DNA of 64,000 nt from Candidatus Tumulicola sp. GTDB lineage: Bacteria; Vulcanimicrobiota; Vulcanimicrobiia; Vulcanimicrobiales; Vulcanimicrobiaceae. Below the pieces are notes generated by a model. That model had not been told where the DNA came from. It ran no database searches and was given only the letters and a program-made list of their open reading frames with translations. Shown one piece after another: positions 8,571-17,256 of this stretch (position 1 is the first letter of the stretch; every line of letters begins with the position of its first letter). Location: contig DASXDT010000001.1 in the NCBI GenBank assembly GCA_036490475.1, forward strand, positions 186,001-250,000. The letters run 5' to 3'. The position numbers and the translations under genes are program-made.

Positions 8571-8887
8571 GCTGTTTCGCCTTTCAAAGCGTCGGGGTTC
8601 ACCTGTTCGAGCATGACGGGAAGCACTACGTCGAGCGAGCCGCTCAAGCGCATGAGTTGTCCGGTCAGCCTGTCGTCGTTGGTTAACTCGTCGAGCGTGA
8701 TGCTACCAAGTTCGGTGAGGCCGAGCGGTTCGAGAACGAGCGCCATCAATTCATTGTGGGCTGTTTTTTCTTCCTCGATGCTGTCGGCAAGTGCCGCTTT
8801 TCGGGTTAGCTCGCGAAACCGCGTTCGGTCTGCCAGTAGAGTCTCGACGGCCCTCTTAAAGAGGACCGCTTCTTCGGGTTCGGTCAT
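8567..8887 (-). CDS. element-encoded protein of unknown function
   Basis: 106 residues, acidic and helical (MTEPEEAVLFKRAVETLLADR). No domain recognised. Coupled by a 4-bp overlap to the gene downstream; separated from the upstream gene by a spacer containing two hairpins. Confidence 0.6.
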   Translation of the reverse strand: MTEPEEAVLFKRAVETLLADRTRFRELTRKAALADSIEEEKTAHNELMALVLEPLGLTELGSITLDELTNDDRLTGQLMRLSGSLDVVLPVMLEQVNPDALKGETA

Positions 8888-8903
8888 GGGTTTGGCTCTT
8901 TCG

Positions 8904-8946
8904 TGCCGCGTCTTGCGGCAGTCGTTGATGACCCTTCAGCAGGGTC
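8904..8946. other. pair of perfect hairpins in an operon spacer
   Basis: TGCCGC/GCGGCA (8904-8909, 8915-8920) and GACCCT/AGGGTC (8930-8935, 8941-8946), each with a 5-nt loop. Neither has a following T-tract. Part of a wider pattern of hairpins in the spacers of this element. Confidence 0.5.
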
Positions 8947-8979
8947 GGTTTAGGTCTACGCCACGCATCCGGCGCGCGT

Positions 8980-9300
8980 CTAAGACGGTGATGGTTGCTC
9001 TGAGCGCTCTTTAAGGTGCGGTGCGAGTATCTCGCGCAGTCGTCTCTCGACATCAGGTCTGGACATCATGCCGCGAATGACCCAGCTAACAACTCGGTAC
9101 GATACACCAAGTTCTTTGCCGAGGTCCGCATACTTGAGGCCGCCGCGTTTGAACGCGTCAGCTAGGTCCCGGTTGGGATTCACGGGACGACCTTGCGGCC
9201 TTGCATCCTCTTCCAGCGCTCGAATCGCTTCGGTAATTTGTCGGGCCTCGCGTCGCTTCGTTCGCGCTTCTGCTTTGAGTTGTTCGATAAGCGCCTGCAT
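8980..9300 (-). CDS. small HTH protein
   Basis: 106 residues. The N-terminal third is a basic helix (MQALIEQLKAEARTKRRE), then a helix-turn-helix-like segment around residues 48-75 (KYADLGKELGVSYRVVSWVIRG), typical of a Cro/XRE-like or Fis-like DNA-binding fold. Its ATG overlaps the stop of the upstream gene (ATGA). Confidence 0.6.
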   Translation of the reverse strand: MQALIEQLKAEARTKRREARQITEAIRALEEDARPQGRPVNPNRDLADAFKRGGLKYADLGKELGVSYRVVSWVIRGMMSRPDVERRLREILAPHLKERSEQPSPS

Positions 9301-9884
9301 CAGATGTCTCTCCAGCTTTTGGCCGCTCGCAGTAGCCCGACCATATCGTCGTCCGGTTGCAGTTTACGGATGCAGCCTCGGAGTTCGACTAGGCTCGGCC
9401 GATAACTAGCGTCGCGTACTGCGCCCGAGATAATGAAGTCGGTTTCGAAAACCGTTTCTTTCAGTAAGCCCCAATTGGGTCGCCCGAGCATCACGACAAC
9501 GTCACGCAGTTCGAATGCGAAAACGAACAACGCCTCGTGCCCAACGCGAACCTCTAGCGAGTTCGCAACGGGTTGGATGGCTTGATACGCCGACGATTCC
9601 TCGACCGACGTGAACGAGTCGCCGGAAACTCGAACGCAGAACGCATTTCGAGCGCGAGCAAAAAGGTTGCCCGCTCCCGTATCAAAGCCCGTTGAGCCAA
9701 GAATCCCAGGTGCAATGCGACGCCAGCAGGACACGTTTGCGGTTTCTTTACGCCAGGGAGGTTGCCCGACGAGTTCGAGACCTTGTAACTCCGTGCCGAG
9801 CGCCGGGAACCGACCGGCCGCAATACGTTCAACCTGGTCGGCGACTCGCGGGATTACCGGAAGAGCGGTTGACGCGGATGTCAC
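9300..9884 (-). CDS. element-encoded protein of unknown function
   Basis: 194 residues, no recognised domain. Mixed alpha/beta composition with a single hydrophobic strand-like stretch (HEALFVFAFELRDVVVML). Overlaps both neighbours by 4 bp (ATGA), placing it firmly in the leftward operon. Confidence 0.6.
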   Translation of the reverse strand: MTSASTALPVIPRVADQVERIAAGRFPALGTELQGLELVGQPPWRKETANVSCWRRIAPGILGSTGFDTGAGNLFARARNAFCVRVSGDSFTSVEESSAYQAIQPVANSLEVRVGHEALFVFAFELRDVVVMLGRPNWGLLKETVFETDFIISGAVRDASYRPSLVELRGCIRKLQPDDDMVGLLRAAKSWRDI

Positions 9885-10330
9885 GAGGTTTCCCTCTCTG
9901 CCCGCTCCAGTGCGACTCTAGCGGTAACAACAAGGTGCGCTGCAGTCAGCGGCACTTGTAGGAGTTCAGGTGTGATAGGCACCTTGGGTGTTAGGATGTC
10001 GTTGAAGTACGCTGCCGCTCGGTCAAGCACGCTCTGCTTTCTTAGCAGGCCGTCCGCATGTCGAGATAGCGTTGAAGCGGATATGCCCAACGCCTTGGCA
10101 ATTTGATAGTCAGGCGTCCCGCTGATGCTCAGCAGTTCCTTGAACAAAGTTGTCGTTTGCACAGTGATTTCCGTTGCATCGCACGTTGCTTCGTGCAGAT
10201 GAAAAAAGAGAGACGCCGTGGACAACGTCCACAACGCCTTCGAGTGATTCGATTGTGAGATTCGTCGCGGACCGACCTGCGCGACAAGCCGGTCCGCTTC
10301 GTGTCGCGGAGTAAACGCGACGTTGAGCAC
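9881..10330 (-). CDS. HTH protein, first gene of the leftward operon
   Basis: 149 residues from a GTG at 10330; the start is uncertain because no clear ribosome-binding site is seen and the first 50 residues are unremarkable. Residues 73-95 (TPDYQIAKALGISASTLSRHADG) are a good XRE-type helix-turn-helix. It probably binds DNA and may regulate the element. It lies about 400 bp downstream of the promoter at 10741-10768, with a hairpin-rich leader in between. Confidence 0.6.
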   Translation of the reverse strand: MLNVAFTPRHEADRLVAQVGPRRISQSNHSKALWTLSTASLFFHLHEATCDATEITVQTTTLFKELLSISGTPDYQIAKALGISASTLSRHADGLLRKQSVLDRAAAYFNDILTPKVPITPELLQVPLTAAHLVVTARVALERAERETS

Positions 10331-10466
10331 GCCACCGACTGCGTGCCCTTCCCCTTCGCTTTGGGAAAAGTATTTGGTCTACGTCGAAGCCTCCGCCGCG
10401 CGGCTGAAGCGTAGCGAAGACTTCGAACGTGACTGTGGCCGAGCCAGACGAATCCAGCTACGGCCG

Positions 10467-10671
10467 TCCGTGACGTTCTGCACCATCACGGAGCATCACA
10501 CGCTCGACTCGTCAGTCAAAAGGAACTGACGACTATGCGGTCGAGCAGTGCGATTGAGGAACGGTACCTCGAAGCCGTTGAGGTACCGTTCGAGCAGATG
10601 CGAGCTTCGGTTTCGCATCCGCAACCGAGGATTGAGCACCCTCGGTTTTCGCGCCCGGAGTTCGGAGCGCA
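10467..10671 (-). other. hairpin array in the leader of the leftward operon
   Basis: Consecutive inverted repeats: TCCGTGA/TCACGGA (10467-10492); 8 bp at 10509-10516 and 10525-10532; 12 bp at 10559-10570 and 10580-10591 (perfect); 7 bp at 10597-10603 and 10613-10619; 8 bp at 10623-10630 and 10640-10647; and an imperfect GCGC stem at 10651-10670. Loops are mostly 8-9 nt. There is no long ORF, so a structured leader or separate RNA is the simplest reading. Confidence 0.65.
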
Positions 10672-10685
10672 AACTTGTTCGGGAA

Positions 10686-10722
10686 TTAAAAAGAGCGAAC
10701 CGGCCCTGTTGCGCCGTCGCTC
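10686..10722 (-). terminator. early terminator just downstream of the operon promoter
   Basis: On the minus strand GAGCGA/TCGCTC (10693-10698, 10717-10722) with inner CGGC/GCCG pairing, followed by TTTTTAA. It begins about 12 nt after the predicted transcription start, so it could act as an attenuator or define a very short RNA. Confidence 0.6.
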
Positions 10723-10740
10723 ATTTCCCCTACCTTAGTC

Positions 10741-10768
10741 ATTATACCACGGAAATCTCAAAAGTCAA
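10741..10768 (-). promoter_or_regulatory. promoter of the leftward operon
   Basis: Minus strand TTGACT (10768-10763), 16-bp spacer, TATAAT (10746-10741). Matches in layout and position the promoter at 20340-20367. Confidence 0.7.
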
Positions 10769-10808
10769 GTCCCATGAGCCGAAAAGCCCTGTGGTTATTG
10801 AGCTTTTC

Positions 10809-10825
10809 CTGAACGGTGTTGAACC
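10809..10825 (+). promoter_or_regulatory. 17-bp motif upstream of the promoter, copy 1
   Basis: CTGAACGGTGTTGAACC, containing two TGAAC half-sites 10 bp apart. A 16/17 match lies at 20464-20480 upstream of the other strong leftward promoter; candidate activator or repressor site. Confidence 0.5.
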
Positions 10826-10859
10826 AAGGCCGTCTGTTTAGACGAGCATTGCGGTCAAG

Positions 10860-10891
10860 ACGGAGAGGTCCTCGACCCAAGACCTCTCCGT
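10860..10891 (-). terminator. hairpin just after the tape-measure gene
   Basis: Perfect 11-bp stem ACGGAGAGGTC/GACCTCTCCGT with a 10-nt loop, 15 bp beyond the tape-measure stop. No T-tract follows on the minus strand, so it may protect the mRNA end rather than terminate on its own. Confidence 0.5.
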
Positions 10892-10906
10892 GTTGTTCGC
10901 CTTTGT

Positions 10907-13900
10907 CTACCGAATCGGACCCGCTCCGACACCACCCTTGTTCGAGCGCGACTGGGCGTTGTAAGCGTTCACGATTTGCGTGAGCAACTTACCGTCGAGG
11001 TAGACTGGCGTGCTAATTTGTAGCTTCAGTTGCGTCAGGCTTGCGCCGGTTGCAGTTCCGTAGCTACCCCGCCCGCCGTATCCAGGCGTTGCTGTTGGCG
11101 AGTATGGTGCGAGTTGCGTGTTGCCAAGTGACGAACCGGCAGCACCGCCAACGACTGCGTCTCCGCCCGCAGAACCTCCACCAGTTACCGGCGAGTTGTA
11201 CGCACCGTATCCAGTTGAGCCGGACATACCGGAAGCCCATCCTTGTTCTTCAGCCGCGAATGTACTGCTGTCCATGCCGGGGGTGTTGTATCCACCCGCT
11301 GCACTTCCGCCGCCATACGAGTTGATGGAGACGATTGGCGAGTTGGTCGCGCCGGTAGCTTTCGCTTGCCATTGCGAGCCCAACTGTTCATAAGCTGTGA
11401 CCGAAATCTGCTTGCCGTTCCACAGAGTAAATTCACCCTGATATTCGGATTTGATTCCAAGTCCGCTCGTACCGAGTGCGAGGATTTGTTTGGAGAGTGG
11501 GTCGTTCGGGTTCTTCTGCGCCCACGCGACCATCTGTTGACTCATCGGCAACGCGCCGTCTGCACGGTTGTATTGCGGTTGAGCGTTGATGGTTACGCCG
11601 TTGTAGGTTCCGGTCGTTCCGTTCATGTTGGACACGAACTGACCGTAGTTCTGCGTGTCGTACACATCTGGCTCGTCCGCTGCGGTTTCATGGTTGCCGA
11701 ACAGGCCGCCAAGAATACCGCCCGCTGCGGGAAGCAACGCACCGATGATTGGCCCGATACCGGGAATCATCGAAGCAGCAGAGCCTAACGCTCCACCGAC
11801 TGCACCCCAATCCGAACTGTTACCGGCACTCGTCTGCTCCATGCCGCCCAAAGCATAGCCTTGAGCCGCACCGCCGATGATGTTGCCAGCGATTTTACCA
11901 CCAGTGGTGGCTTCCAGTTTCTGGAGTATCGGACCTAATGCCGCGCCGAGCGGACCGAGCAGTCCCGAGATGAGACTGAATCCGCTTTGCGTTAATGGCG
12001 AGTTTCCAGCGTCTGCTCCATAACCGGAACCAGACTGACTGTTCGCCATGTCTTGCGAGACTTTTTGTCCGGCCGACACGGCTGTTGCCGTCATCTGAGC
12101 GTCGGAGACTGCTAACGGAGTGGTTGAATCTCCGAGTTGCATTCCGCTCGATTGGTCAACGACCGATACAGCTACTGGGTTGGTATTCGAACCTGCGCCA
12201 GTTGTCTGCCCGTTCGCACCTTGCGTACCGCTCTTATTGTCGTCGGTACCGCTACCCGAGCCGCTTCCCGTAGCGCCCGGCATCTTAGCGACATCGGCTG
12301 CGAACTTTACTTCCCAGGCGTTGAGTTTATCAACGACTTGCGTCTTCGTGTTCTGCAGGATGTCATTCAGTCCATCACGGTTGACTTTGAGCATGTTCTG
12401 TTCAAGGTCGCGCGCTTTGGACGCCGGGTCTCCGAACATCGAGTTCGTGAGATTTTTGACGGTCTGCTGCCACCATGCGGTTACGGTGTTCGTGAGGTAG
12501 TCCTTGAAGAGGGACTGCATTCCCGAAAGTGCCGTTCCGCTGATGGCTTCTTTGTACGCGGCTTCGCGAGTCTGCGCGTTGTTCTGGTTACCCATAAGAC
12601 GCGAGATGGATTGGTCGATTACTTGCTCACCGGCTTTTTCCAGCGCCGACTGCGTCGCTTTGTACGCAATCGAGTTCTGGATTTGTTCCTGTTGAGCGAG
12701 GAGCGGTAGCAGTTGCTGCTGGAGTCCGAGTAGTTGCGTTGCCGACTTCACGCGCTGTTGGTCGGCTTCGGTGAGACCGCCGGTTGTCGCAGCAGTGCTC
12801 TTAACCCATTCGTCGATTTTCTGCAACGAGTCGTCGATGCTGTTGTAACCGTCGATGAGTGTCTTCTGAGCTTGAACCGAACCATCGTCCAGTCCCATCA
12901 ACTTGCCGAGGTCTTCGGCGTTCTTCGATGCGAGCGACCCGATGAGGCCGTCCATGTTCTTGCGGAACTCACTGAGGCTCTTGTCGGCTTCACTCAGGCC
13001 TTGGTTGGCTTTAAGCCCGGCCTTATTGATTTCGACGAGCATCTGAGCGAACACCGCCGCTTGTTTCGGGTCGCTCGATTTGAGCTTCTCGTACAAAGCG
13101 TAGATGGTAGCGCCCATCTCTTTTAAGGTGTTCACCTGACCACCGGCCGTGGCGAGCTTGCCCATCGTCGTCGTAACGTGCGAGAGCGAGTCGTCGAGAC
13201 CGCTGATGTAGAATTGGAATGCTTGCGGTGAAGACATCGCCGGGGCCGACGAGCTTCCTACGCCCTTTACGTCACCGTATCCGAGGAACGACATTGGCAT
13301 CGAGTGGACGCCAGCGATGTGCTTCGGTACGTTCGCAGACAGAGATGACCACGCATTGGCTTCCGCCATCGTCGTGGACTGTGTCTCTTTGAGCTTCTCT
13401 TTCTGCGTGTTGTAGAGTTGAAGGTTGCCCTTAGCCTTGGTGATGGCTTCGTCGGCCATACGCCAGGCTTTCGCTTCAGCGTAGACAGCCGATGAACGGT
13501 CGCCGCCCTTGACATTGCCCTTCGCATCGAGCGAGGCGTGGTGCGTCTTGATTAAGTCTTCGAGGTGCTGCTTCTGAGCGTCGAGAGACTTTATCTCTTT
13601 CTCAGTTGCCGTCTGGCCGTTGTAGATGGCATCGTTCTGCGTTTTGAATGCAGCGGCGAGCTTCTTGACGGTGTCCTCGGTAAAGCCGTTTGCGGCACCC
13701 ACTTTGGTGAGTGTCTTGACGTATTGCTCGGCGGCGTTGGCGGTATCTCTCCACTTGGAGATTTGCGCCATCGCGTCGGCTTTGTCTTTATTGACGGCTT
13801 CAGCAGCGATTTGCTGTTCGGTGGCGACCTTGGGCTTCTTCCCGCCGCCCAGTCCCGCGCCCGGCATGGTCATGCCAGCACCGTTACCGCCCTTGGCTTG

Positions 13901-16189
13901 GTCGAGAAGTTTCTGCAACCACGGTGGAATCTGGTCGAGCTTGTCGTAGCCGGGGACATCACCCGTGTGATGGATTTTGTTGTATTCTTGTGCGAGGAGT
14001 TGTTTGATTAACTCTCCGGCATCGGTCCTGTCATCGTTGGTTGCGTGCGGGTTGTCGTACAACGTCCACATCGCATTGTTAAGTTGCTTCGCCATCGTGC
14101 CACCGTTGGCTTTGATGCGGTCGCGTAGCGCGTTCGCAGCATCACCATCAGGGACGAGTAGCGGGTTCTTGACAATGTCGCCGGTCGTATCGAGGATGCC
14201 CTTACCGCCGCTTTCGGCACCGTGCGTGCCCATGTCAACGGCCGCGTCGATGCGCGACATCTTGTCGAAGTTCTGCAACGCCGACATGGCTGCGTACATC
14301 GCCGCAAGCGGACCGATGGCGCGAATTGCGTTACCGGCAATAGTGCCGAGTCCGGCTGCGAAGGCGCTCAGGCCGCGCGTAGCACTCGCTTCTGCGACTG
14401 CCTGCACGTCTGCCATTGCGACTCCGGCCTTTTCACAGGCCGCCGCGAACCCGCCTAACTGCCAGTTGACTGCTTCGATTTTAGCTTGCAGCATCTGCAG
14501 TGCGGCCTGTTCGCGCTCCATTTGCGCCGTGGCGTCGTTGACGGCCCCGACAGTGTTGAGTTCCGCGTTGACGAAGGTCTGCGCCGAGAGCGCGGCTTCC
14601 GTCTGAGCGCCCTTGAGGACGGTGACGTTGGCCGCAGCAGCAGCCGCAGCGGCTCCCGTACCTTGCAGCATCGCTGCGACGCGAGAGAAGCCGAGTAGGA
14701 AACCGTAAGACACGCCGAGCTTGATGACCGAGGTAGCAGCACCGATGACCGCACCCGAATGCGCGGCCAGCACTGGGAAGAGCGTGCCGGACAGGAACGA
14801 CGCTACCCGCGTTGCGGTCGGGAGAAGTTGCGTACCGAGTGCGAGGTTCAGTTCTTGGAACGATGCCTTCAGACGTTCGACTTGACCATTGTAAGTGGAC
14901 ATTTCCGCCGAAGCGATGAGTTCCAACGTACCTTGTGACTTGCCGCGAATCTGGTCCGCGAGGTCTTTCGTCTGTTGCAATGTTTCGATGAACGTGCGCC
15001 AGGTATTGATGGTCTGCGGTTTGACGCGCAGCAGTCCGTCAGCCTGAGCTTGCTTCAGTTTGTCAACATTGGCAATTGCGGCGTCCATGAAATGCTCGGA
15101 GTCCTGGAACGCGCCGGGTCCGAGAATGCTAATCCACTCTTTGAGTTGCTTGCCGCCCTGGTTGAGCGAACCGAACATCGTCGAAACTTGCGTGCCGACT
15201 TTGCTGCCGGTCTGTCCGAGGTTTTCGATTTGCTTTGCGACGGTCGCGATGATGAGCGCGTCGTCCATGCCTTGTGCGCGCAGCGTTGCGCCCGACTCGG
15301 CCATACCTTCAAAGATGTCGCGAATGCCTTCGTTCTTCGAACTGGTACCCGGTTGAGCCTTAAGCACCGGCGCAATACGCGTCGCAGCATAGGCAATCTG
15401 GTCGTACAGTTTCGGAATCTGTCCGAGCGACAGTCCGAGTTCGTGCCAGATGGAGACAGACTTCTGGTAGACTTCGAGCGAGTCGATACCCGACGCGCGA
15501 TGGAACTTCTCAGCGTCTGCAGCCAGCTTTGCAGCGGCGGCGAGAGCGGTCTGCGAGTCCACGAGCTTGCCGGTGGCATCGTGCATTTGCGAGGTCTGTT
15601 TCGTCCACAAGCCGATGGCTTGCTGAACGTCGGTGATGTCCGAACCCCACTCCTTGGCGATGATGATGGCGTCTTTCAGCGCGGCATTCGTGTCGATTTG
15701 CGCGTTGTAGATACGCTGGAGCACCTGCTCCATCTGGACGTTCGAGGCTTCGTTCAGCGAGTTCATCACTTCGCCGAGTGCCGTGTTGAACGTCTTCATC
15801 ACCAGTTCGTACTCGACGAACTTGAAGACGGTGTTGCCGACGATACGGCCGAGCATATCGAAGGCGTCTTTTTGCTTGCCAACAGCGGCTGCATTGCGGC
15901 TCGCGATGTTGGAGATGTCTGTTAGCCCACCACCGCCATTCGACATACCTGCAGTCGCGTTGCGGCGCTGCGCGTCGGCAATCTTGTTCTCAACGGCCAG
16001 CCGCTTCTCGGCCACCGTGAGCATCGTGTTCTGATTCTTGATGGCCTGCGCTGCGCCCTGATTGGACGAGACAGTGACCTTCTGGATACTGGCAACGGCT
16101 GCGTTCGTGCGCTTGACGAATTCTTGAACGGCCGCATCGGCTTGTGAGGCGTCTACACCAATTGAGAAGAGAAAATCGCTCGCCGCCAT
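10907..16189 (-). CDS. phage tail tape-measure-like protein
   Basis: 1760 residues, by far the largest gene of the element. The N-terminus (SIGVDASQADAAVQEFVKRTNAAVASIQ) is the usual opening of tape-measure proteins, followed by long helical, Ala/Gln-rich repeats. A central part has hydrophobic, probably membrane-active helices (around residues 475-530 and 660-685), then more helices and a Gly/Ser/Asn-rich tail ending in VYLDGKLLTQIVNAYNAQSR, as in phage proteins of this class. In siphophages this protein sets tail length and helps DNA entry; at about 1.5 angstrom per residue it would imply a tail near 260 nm. The neighbouring tail genes normally found with it (chaperones, tube, tip) are not recognisable. 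Confidence 0.8.
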   Translation of the reverse strand: MAASDFLFSIGVDASQADAAVQEFVKRTNAAVASIQKVTVSSNQGAAQAIKNQNTMLTVAEKRLAVENKIADAQRRNATAGMSNGGGGLTDISNIASRNAAAVGKQKDAFDMLGRIVGNTVFKFVEYELVMKTFNTALGEVMNSLNEASNVQMEQVLQRIYNAQIDTNAALKDAIIIAKEWGSDITDVQQAIGLWTKQTSQMHDATGKLVDSQTALAAAAKLAADAEKFHRASGIDSLEVYQKSVSIWHELGLSLGQIPKLYDQIAYAATRIAPVLKAQPGTSSKNEGIRDIFEGMAESGATLRAQGMDDALIIATVAKQIENLGQTGSKVGTQVSTMFGSLNQGGKQLKEWISILGPGAFQDSEHFMDAAIANVDKLKQAQADGLLRVKPQTINTWRTFIETLQQTKDLADQIRGKSQGTLELIASAEMSTYNGQVERLKASFQELNLALGTQLLPTATRVASFLSGTLFPVLAAHSGAVIGAATSVIKLGVSYGFLLGFSRVAAMLQGTGAAAAAAAANVTVLKGAQTEAALSAQTFVNAELNTVGAVNDATAQMEREQAALQMLQAKIEAVNWQLGGFAAACEKAGVAMADVQAVAEASATRGLSAFAAGLGTIAGNAIRAIGPLAAMYAAMSALQNFDKMSRIDAAVDMGTHGAESGGKGILDTTGDIVKNPLLVPDGDAANALRDRIKANGGTMAKQLNNAMWTLYDNPHATNDDRTDAGELIKQLLAQEYNKIHHTGDVPGYDKLDQIPPWLQKLLDQAKGGNGAGMTMPGAGLGGGKKPKVATEQQIAAEAVNKDKADAMAQISKWRDTANAAEQYVKTLTKVGAANGFTEDTVKKLAAAFKTQNDAIYNGQTATEKEIKSLDAQKQHLEDLIKTHHASLDAKGNVKGGDRSSAVYAEAKAWRMADEAITKAKGNLQLYNTQKEKLKETQSTTMAEANAWSSLSANVPKHIAGVHSMPMSFLGYGDVKGVGSSSAPAMSSPQAFQFYISGLDDSLSHVTTTMGKLATAGGQVNTLKEMGATIYALYEKLKSSDPKQAAVFAQMLVEINKAGLKANQGLSEADKSLSEFRKNMDGLIGSLASKNAEDLGKLMGLDDGSVQAQKTLIDGYNSIDDSLQKIDEWVKSTAATTGGLTEADQQRVKSATQLLGLQQQLLPLLAQQEQIQNSIAYKATQSALEKAGEQVIDQSISRLMGNQNNAQTREAAYKEAISGTALSGMQSLFKDYLTNTVTAWWQQTVKNLTNSMFGDPASKARDLEQNMLKVNRDGLNDILQNTKTQVVDKLNAWEVKFAADVAKMPGATGSGSGSGTDDNKSGTQGANGQTTGAGSNTNPVAVSVVDQSSGMQLGDSTTPLAVSDAQMTATAVSAGQKVSQDMANSQSGSGYGADAGNSPLTQSGFSLISGLLGPLGAALGPILQKLEATTGGKIAGNIIGGAAQGYALGGMEQTSAGNSSDWGAVGGALGSAASMIPGIGPIIGALLPAAGGILGGLFGNHETAADEPDVYDTQNYGQFVSNMNGTTGTYNGVTINAQPQYNRADGALPMSQQMVAWAQKNPNDPLSKQILALGTSGLGIKSEYQGEFTLWNGKQISVTAYEQLGSQWQAKATGATNSPIVSINSYGGGSAAGGYNTPGMDSSTFAAEEQGWASGMSGSTGYGAYNSPVTGGGSAGGDAVVGGAAGSSLGNTQLAPYSPTATPGYGGRGSYGTATGASLTQLKLQISTPVYLDGKLLTQIVNAYNAQSRSNKGGVGAGPIR
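13124..13139 (+). repeat. 16-bp palindrome copy inside the tape-measure gene
   Basis: TAAGGTGTTCACCTGA, sharing the core AAGGTGNNCACCT with five other copies in the element. Within a coding sequence it could be a chance match or a stoperator-like site. Confidence 0.4.
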
Positions 16190-16244
16190 GGCCGGACCTC
16201 ATCTGATTGAAACTGCTGCGCCCATAGGCGGCTGTTGAGGGAAA

Positions 16245-16475
16245 CTCTGCGAGAGTGCTGACGCAATGACCGACACATCAGCACTCGCGGCAGAGGGTCG
16301 CGACGAAATGACAACATCGCGACAATGGTGCGCGTCTGAGACGCACCGCCGGGAGGATTTAACCCGGCTTCCTGCGCGTAGAAAGACCGCGCAGAAACTT
16401 TGAATAGAAGCGCCGACGCATGGCCTGCTCACCTTGCGTCGGCGTTCGCCCTTCGCTCCAGGAGTACCGGAGCGA
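16245..16475 (-). other. hairpin array upstream of the tape-measure gene
   Basis: Seven consecutive inverted repeats in the non-coding 16190-16490 gap: CTCTGC plus GAGTGCTGA pairing with TCAGCACTC plus GCAGAG (16245-16295); GTCGCG/CGCGAC (16297-16323); GTGCG/CGCAC (16328-16346); GCCGGG/CCCGGC (16348-16368); CTGCGCG/CGCGCAG (16372-16394); a perfect 10-bp CGCCGACGCA/TGCGTCGGCG (16411-16444); and TCGCTCC/GGAGCGA (16453-16475). Several loops are 9 nt. No ORF or promoter was found in the gap. Confidence 0.7.
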
Positions 16476-16490
16476 GACTTACCTGCGGAT

Positions 16491-16847
16491 TTAGGCCGCT
16501 TCTCGGACTTCGACCGTCACCGTCGCGTCATTCGTGGCGTCGAGATTCACAAGCCTGAACTGCAGCGCGTCCGCAGCTTTGTATTGGTCGAGCGCGACGT
16601 ACTGCTGCGATACGACCGGGGATGCCGAGTTGGCTGCTGGAGCAACGGTTGCGAGGTCGGCGAAGTCGCTGAACGACGTTCCCTCGTCGATGCTGACTCC
16701 GACCTGCAGCTTTACACCCGTCGTCGCACCTGTGGCGTCGTAGTGTGCCAGCAGTGACGCAGACAGAGACGAGAACTTGGCCGCGAGTTGGGTCGCTGGC
16801 AACGTGACCAACGCACCCTTCCCGACGACGCCGGAGAAGGGCGTCAC
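16491..16847 (-). CDS. small protein next to the tape-measure gene, possible virion protein
   Basis: 118 residues from a GTG at 16847 that overlaps the stop of the upstream gene (GTGA). A longer reading from 16991 only adds an out-of-character basic extension that is a shadow of the upstream gene. The sequence looks all-beta (GALVTLPATQ, VKLQVGVSIDEGTSFSDF, ATVTVEVREAA), similar in texture to small phage structural proteins, but no family is recognised. Confidence 0.6.
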   Translation of the reverse strand: MTPFSGVVGKGALVTLPATQLAAKFSSLSASLLAHYDATGATTGVKLQVGVSIDEGTSFSDFADLATVAPAANSASPVVSQQYVALDQYKAADALQFRLVNLDATNDATVTVEVREAA

Positions 16848-17236
16848 TTGCTGGCGCTCTTCGCGTCCGGCTTCTTGGTCTTGCCGGAGTCTGCAACGAT
16901 TTCGATAGTCGGCGAATCGCCCTCGGAAAAGATTTTGAGACGACGGCGGGTCTCGGTGTTCTTCTTGCGGTTCTCGGCGACTAACGCCCACGCTTCATCC
17001 ACGAGGTCGTCATACAGCCGCTTCGGCATGTCTTTATCGCGCTCGGGCATCTCGATGTCCTCGTCCTGCAGTTGGACGCGGTGAATGCTGCTGTTCGGCC
17101 CAACGTCGAACGCGGGAGTCTTTGTCTCGCACATCGCGTCTTGGGATGGCTCCATCCAGTATTTGATGTCGAACATCTGGCCGGTGCCAACGTCGATGAC
17201 GCGGTTTTTGAGAAATCTGATGTCAATGTAAGTCAT
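16844..17236 (-). CDS. element-encoded protein of unknown function
   Basis: 130 residues. N-terminal beta-like part (MTYIDIRFLKNRVIDVGTGQMFDIKYW), then a charged helical C-terminus with a Lys-rich tail. No domain recognised. Translationally coupled to the downstream gene by a 4-bp overlap. Confidence 0.6.
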   Translation of the reverse strand: MTYIDIRFLKNRVIDVGTGQMFDIKYWMEPSQDAMCETKTPAFDVGPNSSIHRVQLQDEDIEMPERDKDMPKRLYDDLVDEAWALVAENRKKNTETRRRLKIFSEGDSPTIEIVADSGKTKKPDAKSASK

Positions 17237-17256
17237 TTCGTGTTACTCGTGTGTGG

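Noticed and set aside
8148-9014. 288-residue plus-strand reading frame
   Set aside because: Runs antisense across three coupled minus-strand genes; Ser/Arg-rich shadow.
14975-15925. 316-residue plus-strand reading frame
   Set aside because: Antisense to the tape-measure gene in a long GC-rich coding region; no ribosome-binding site and unnatural composition.
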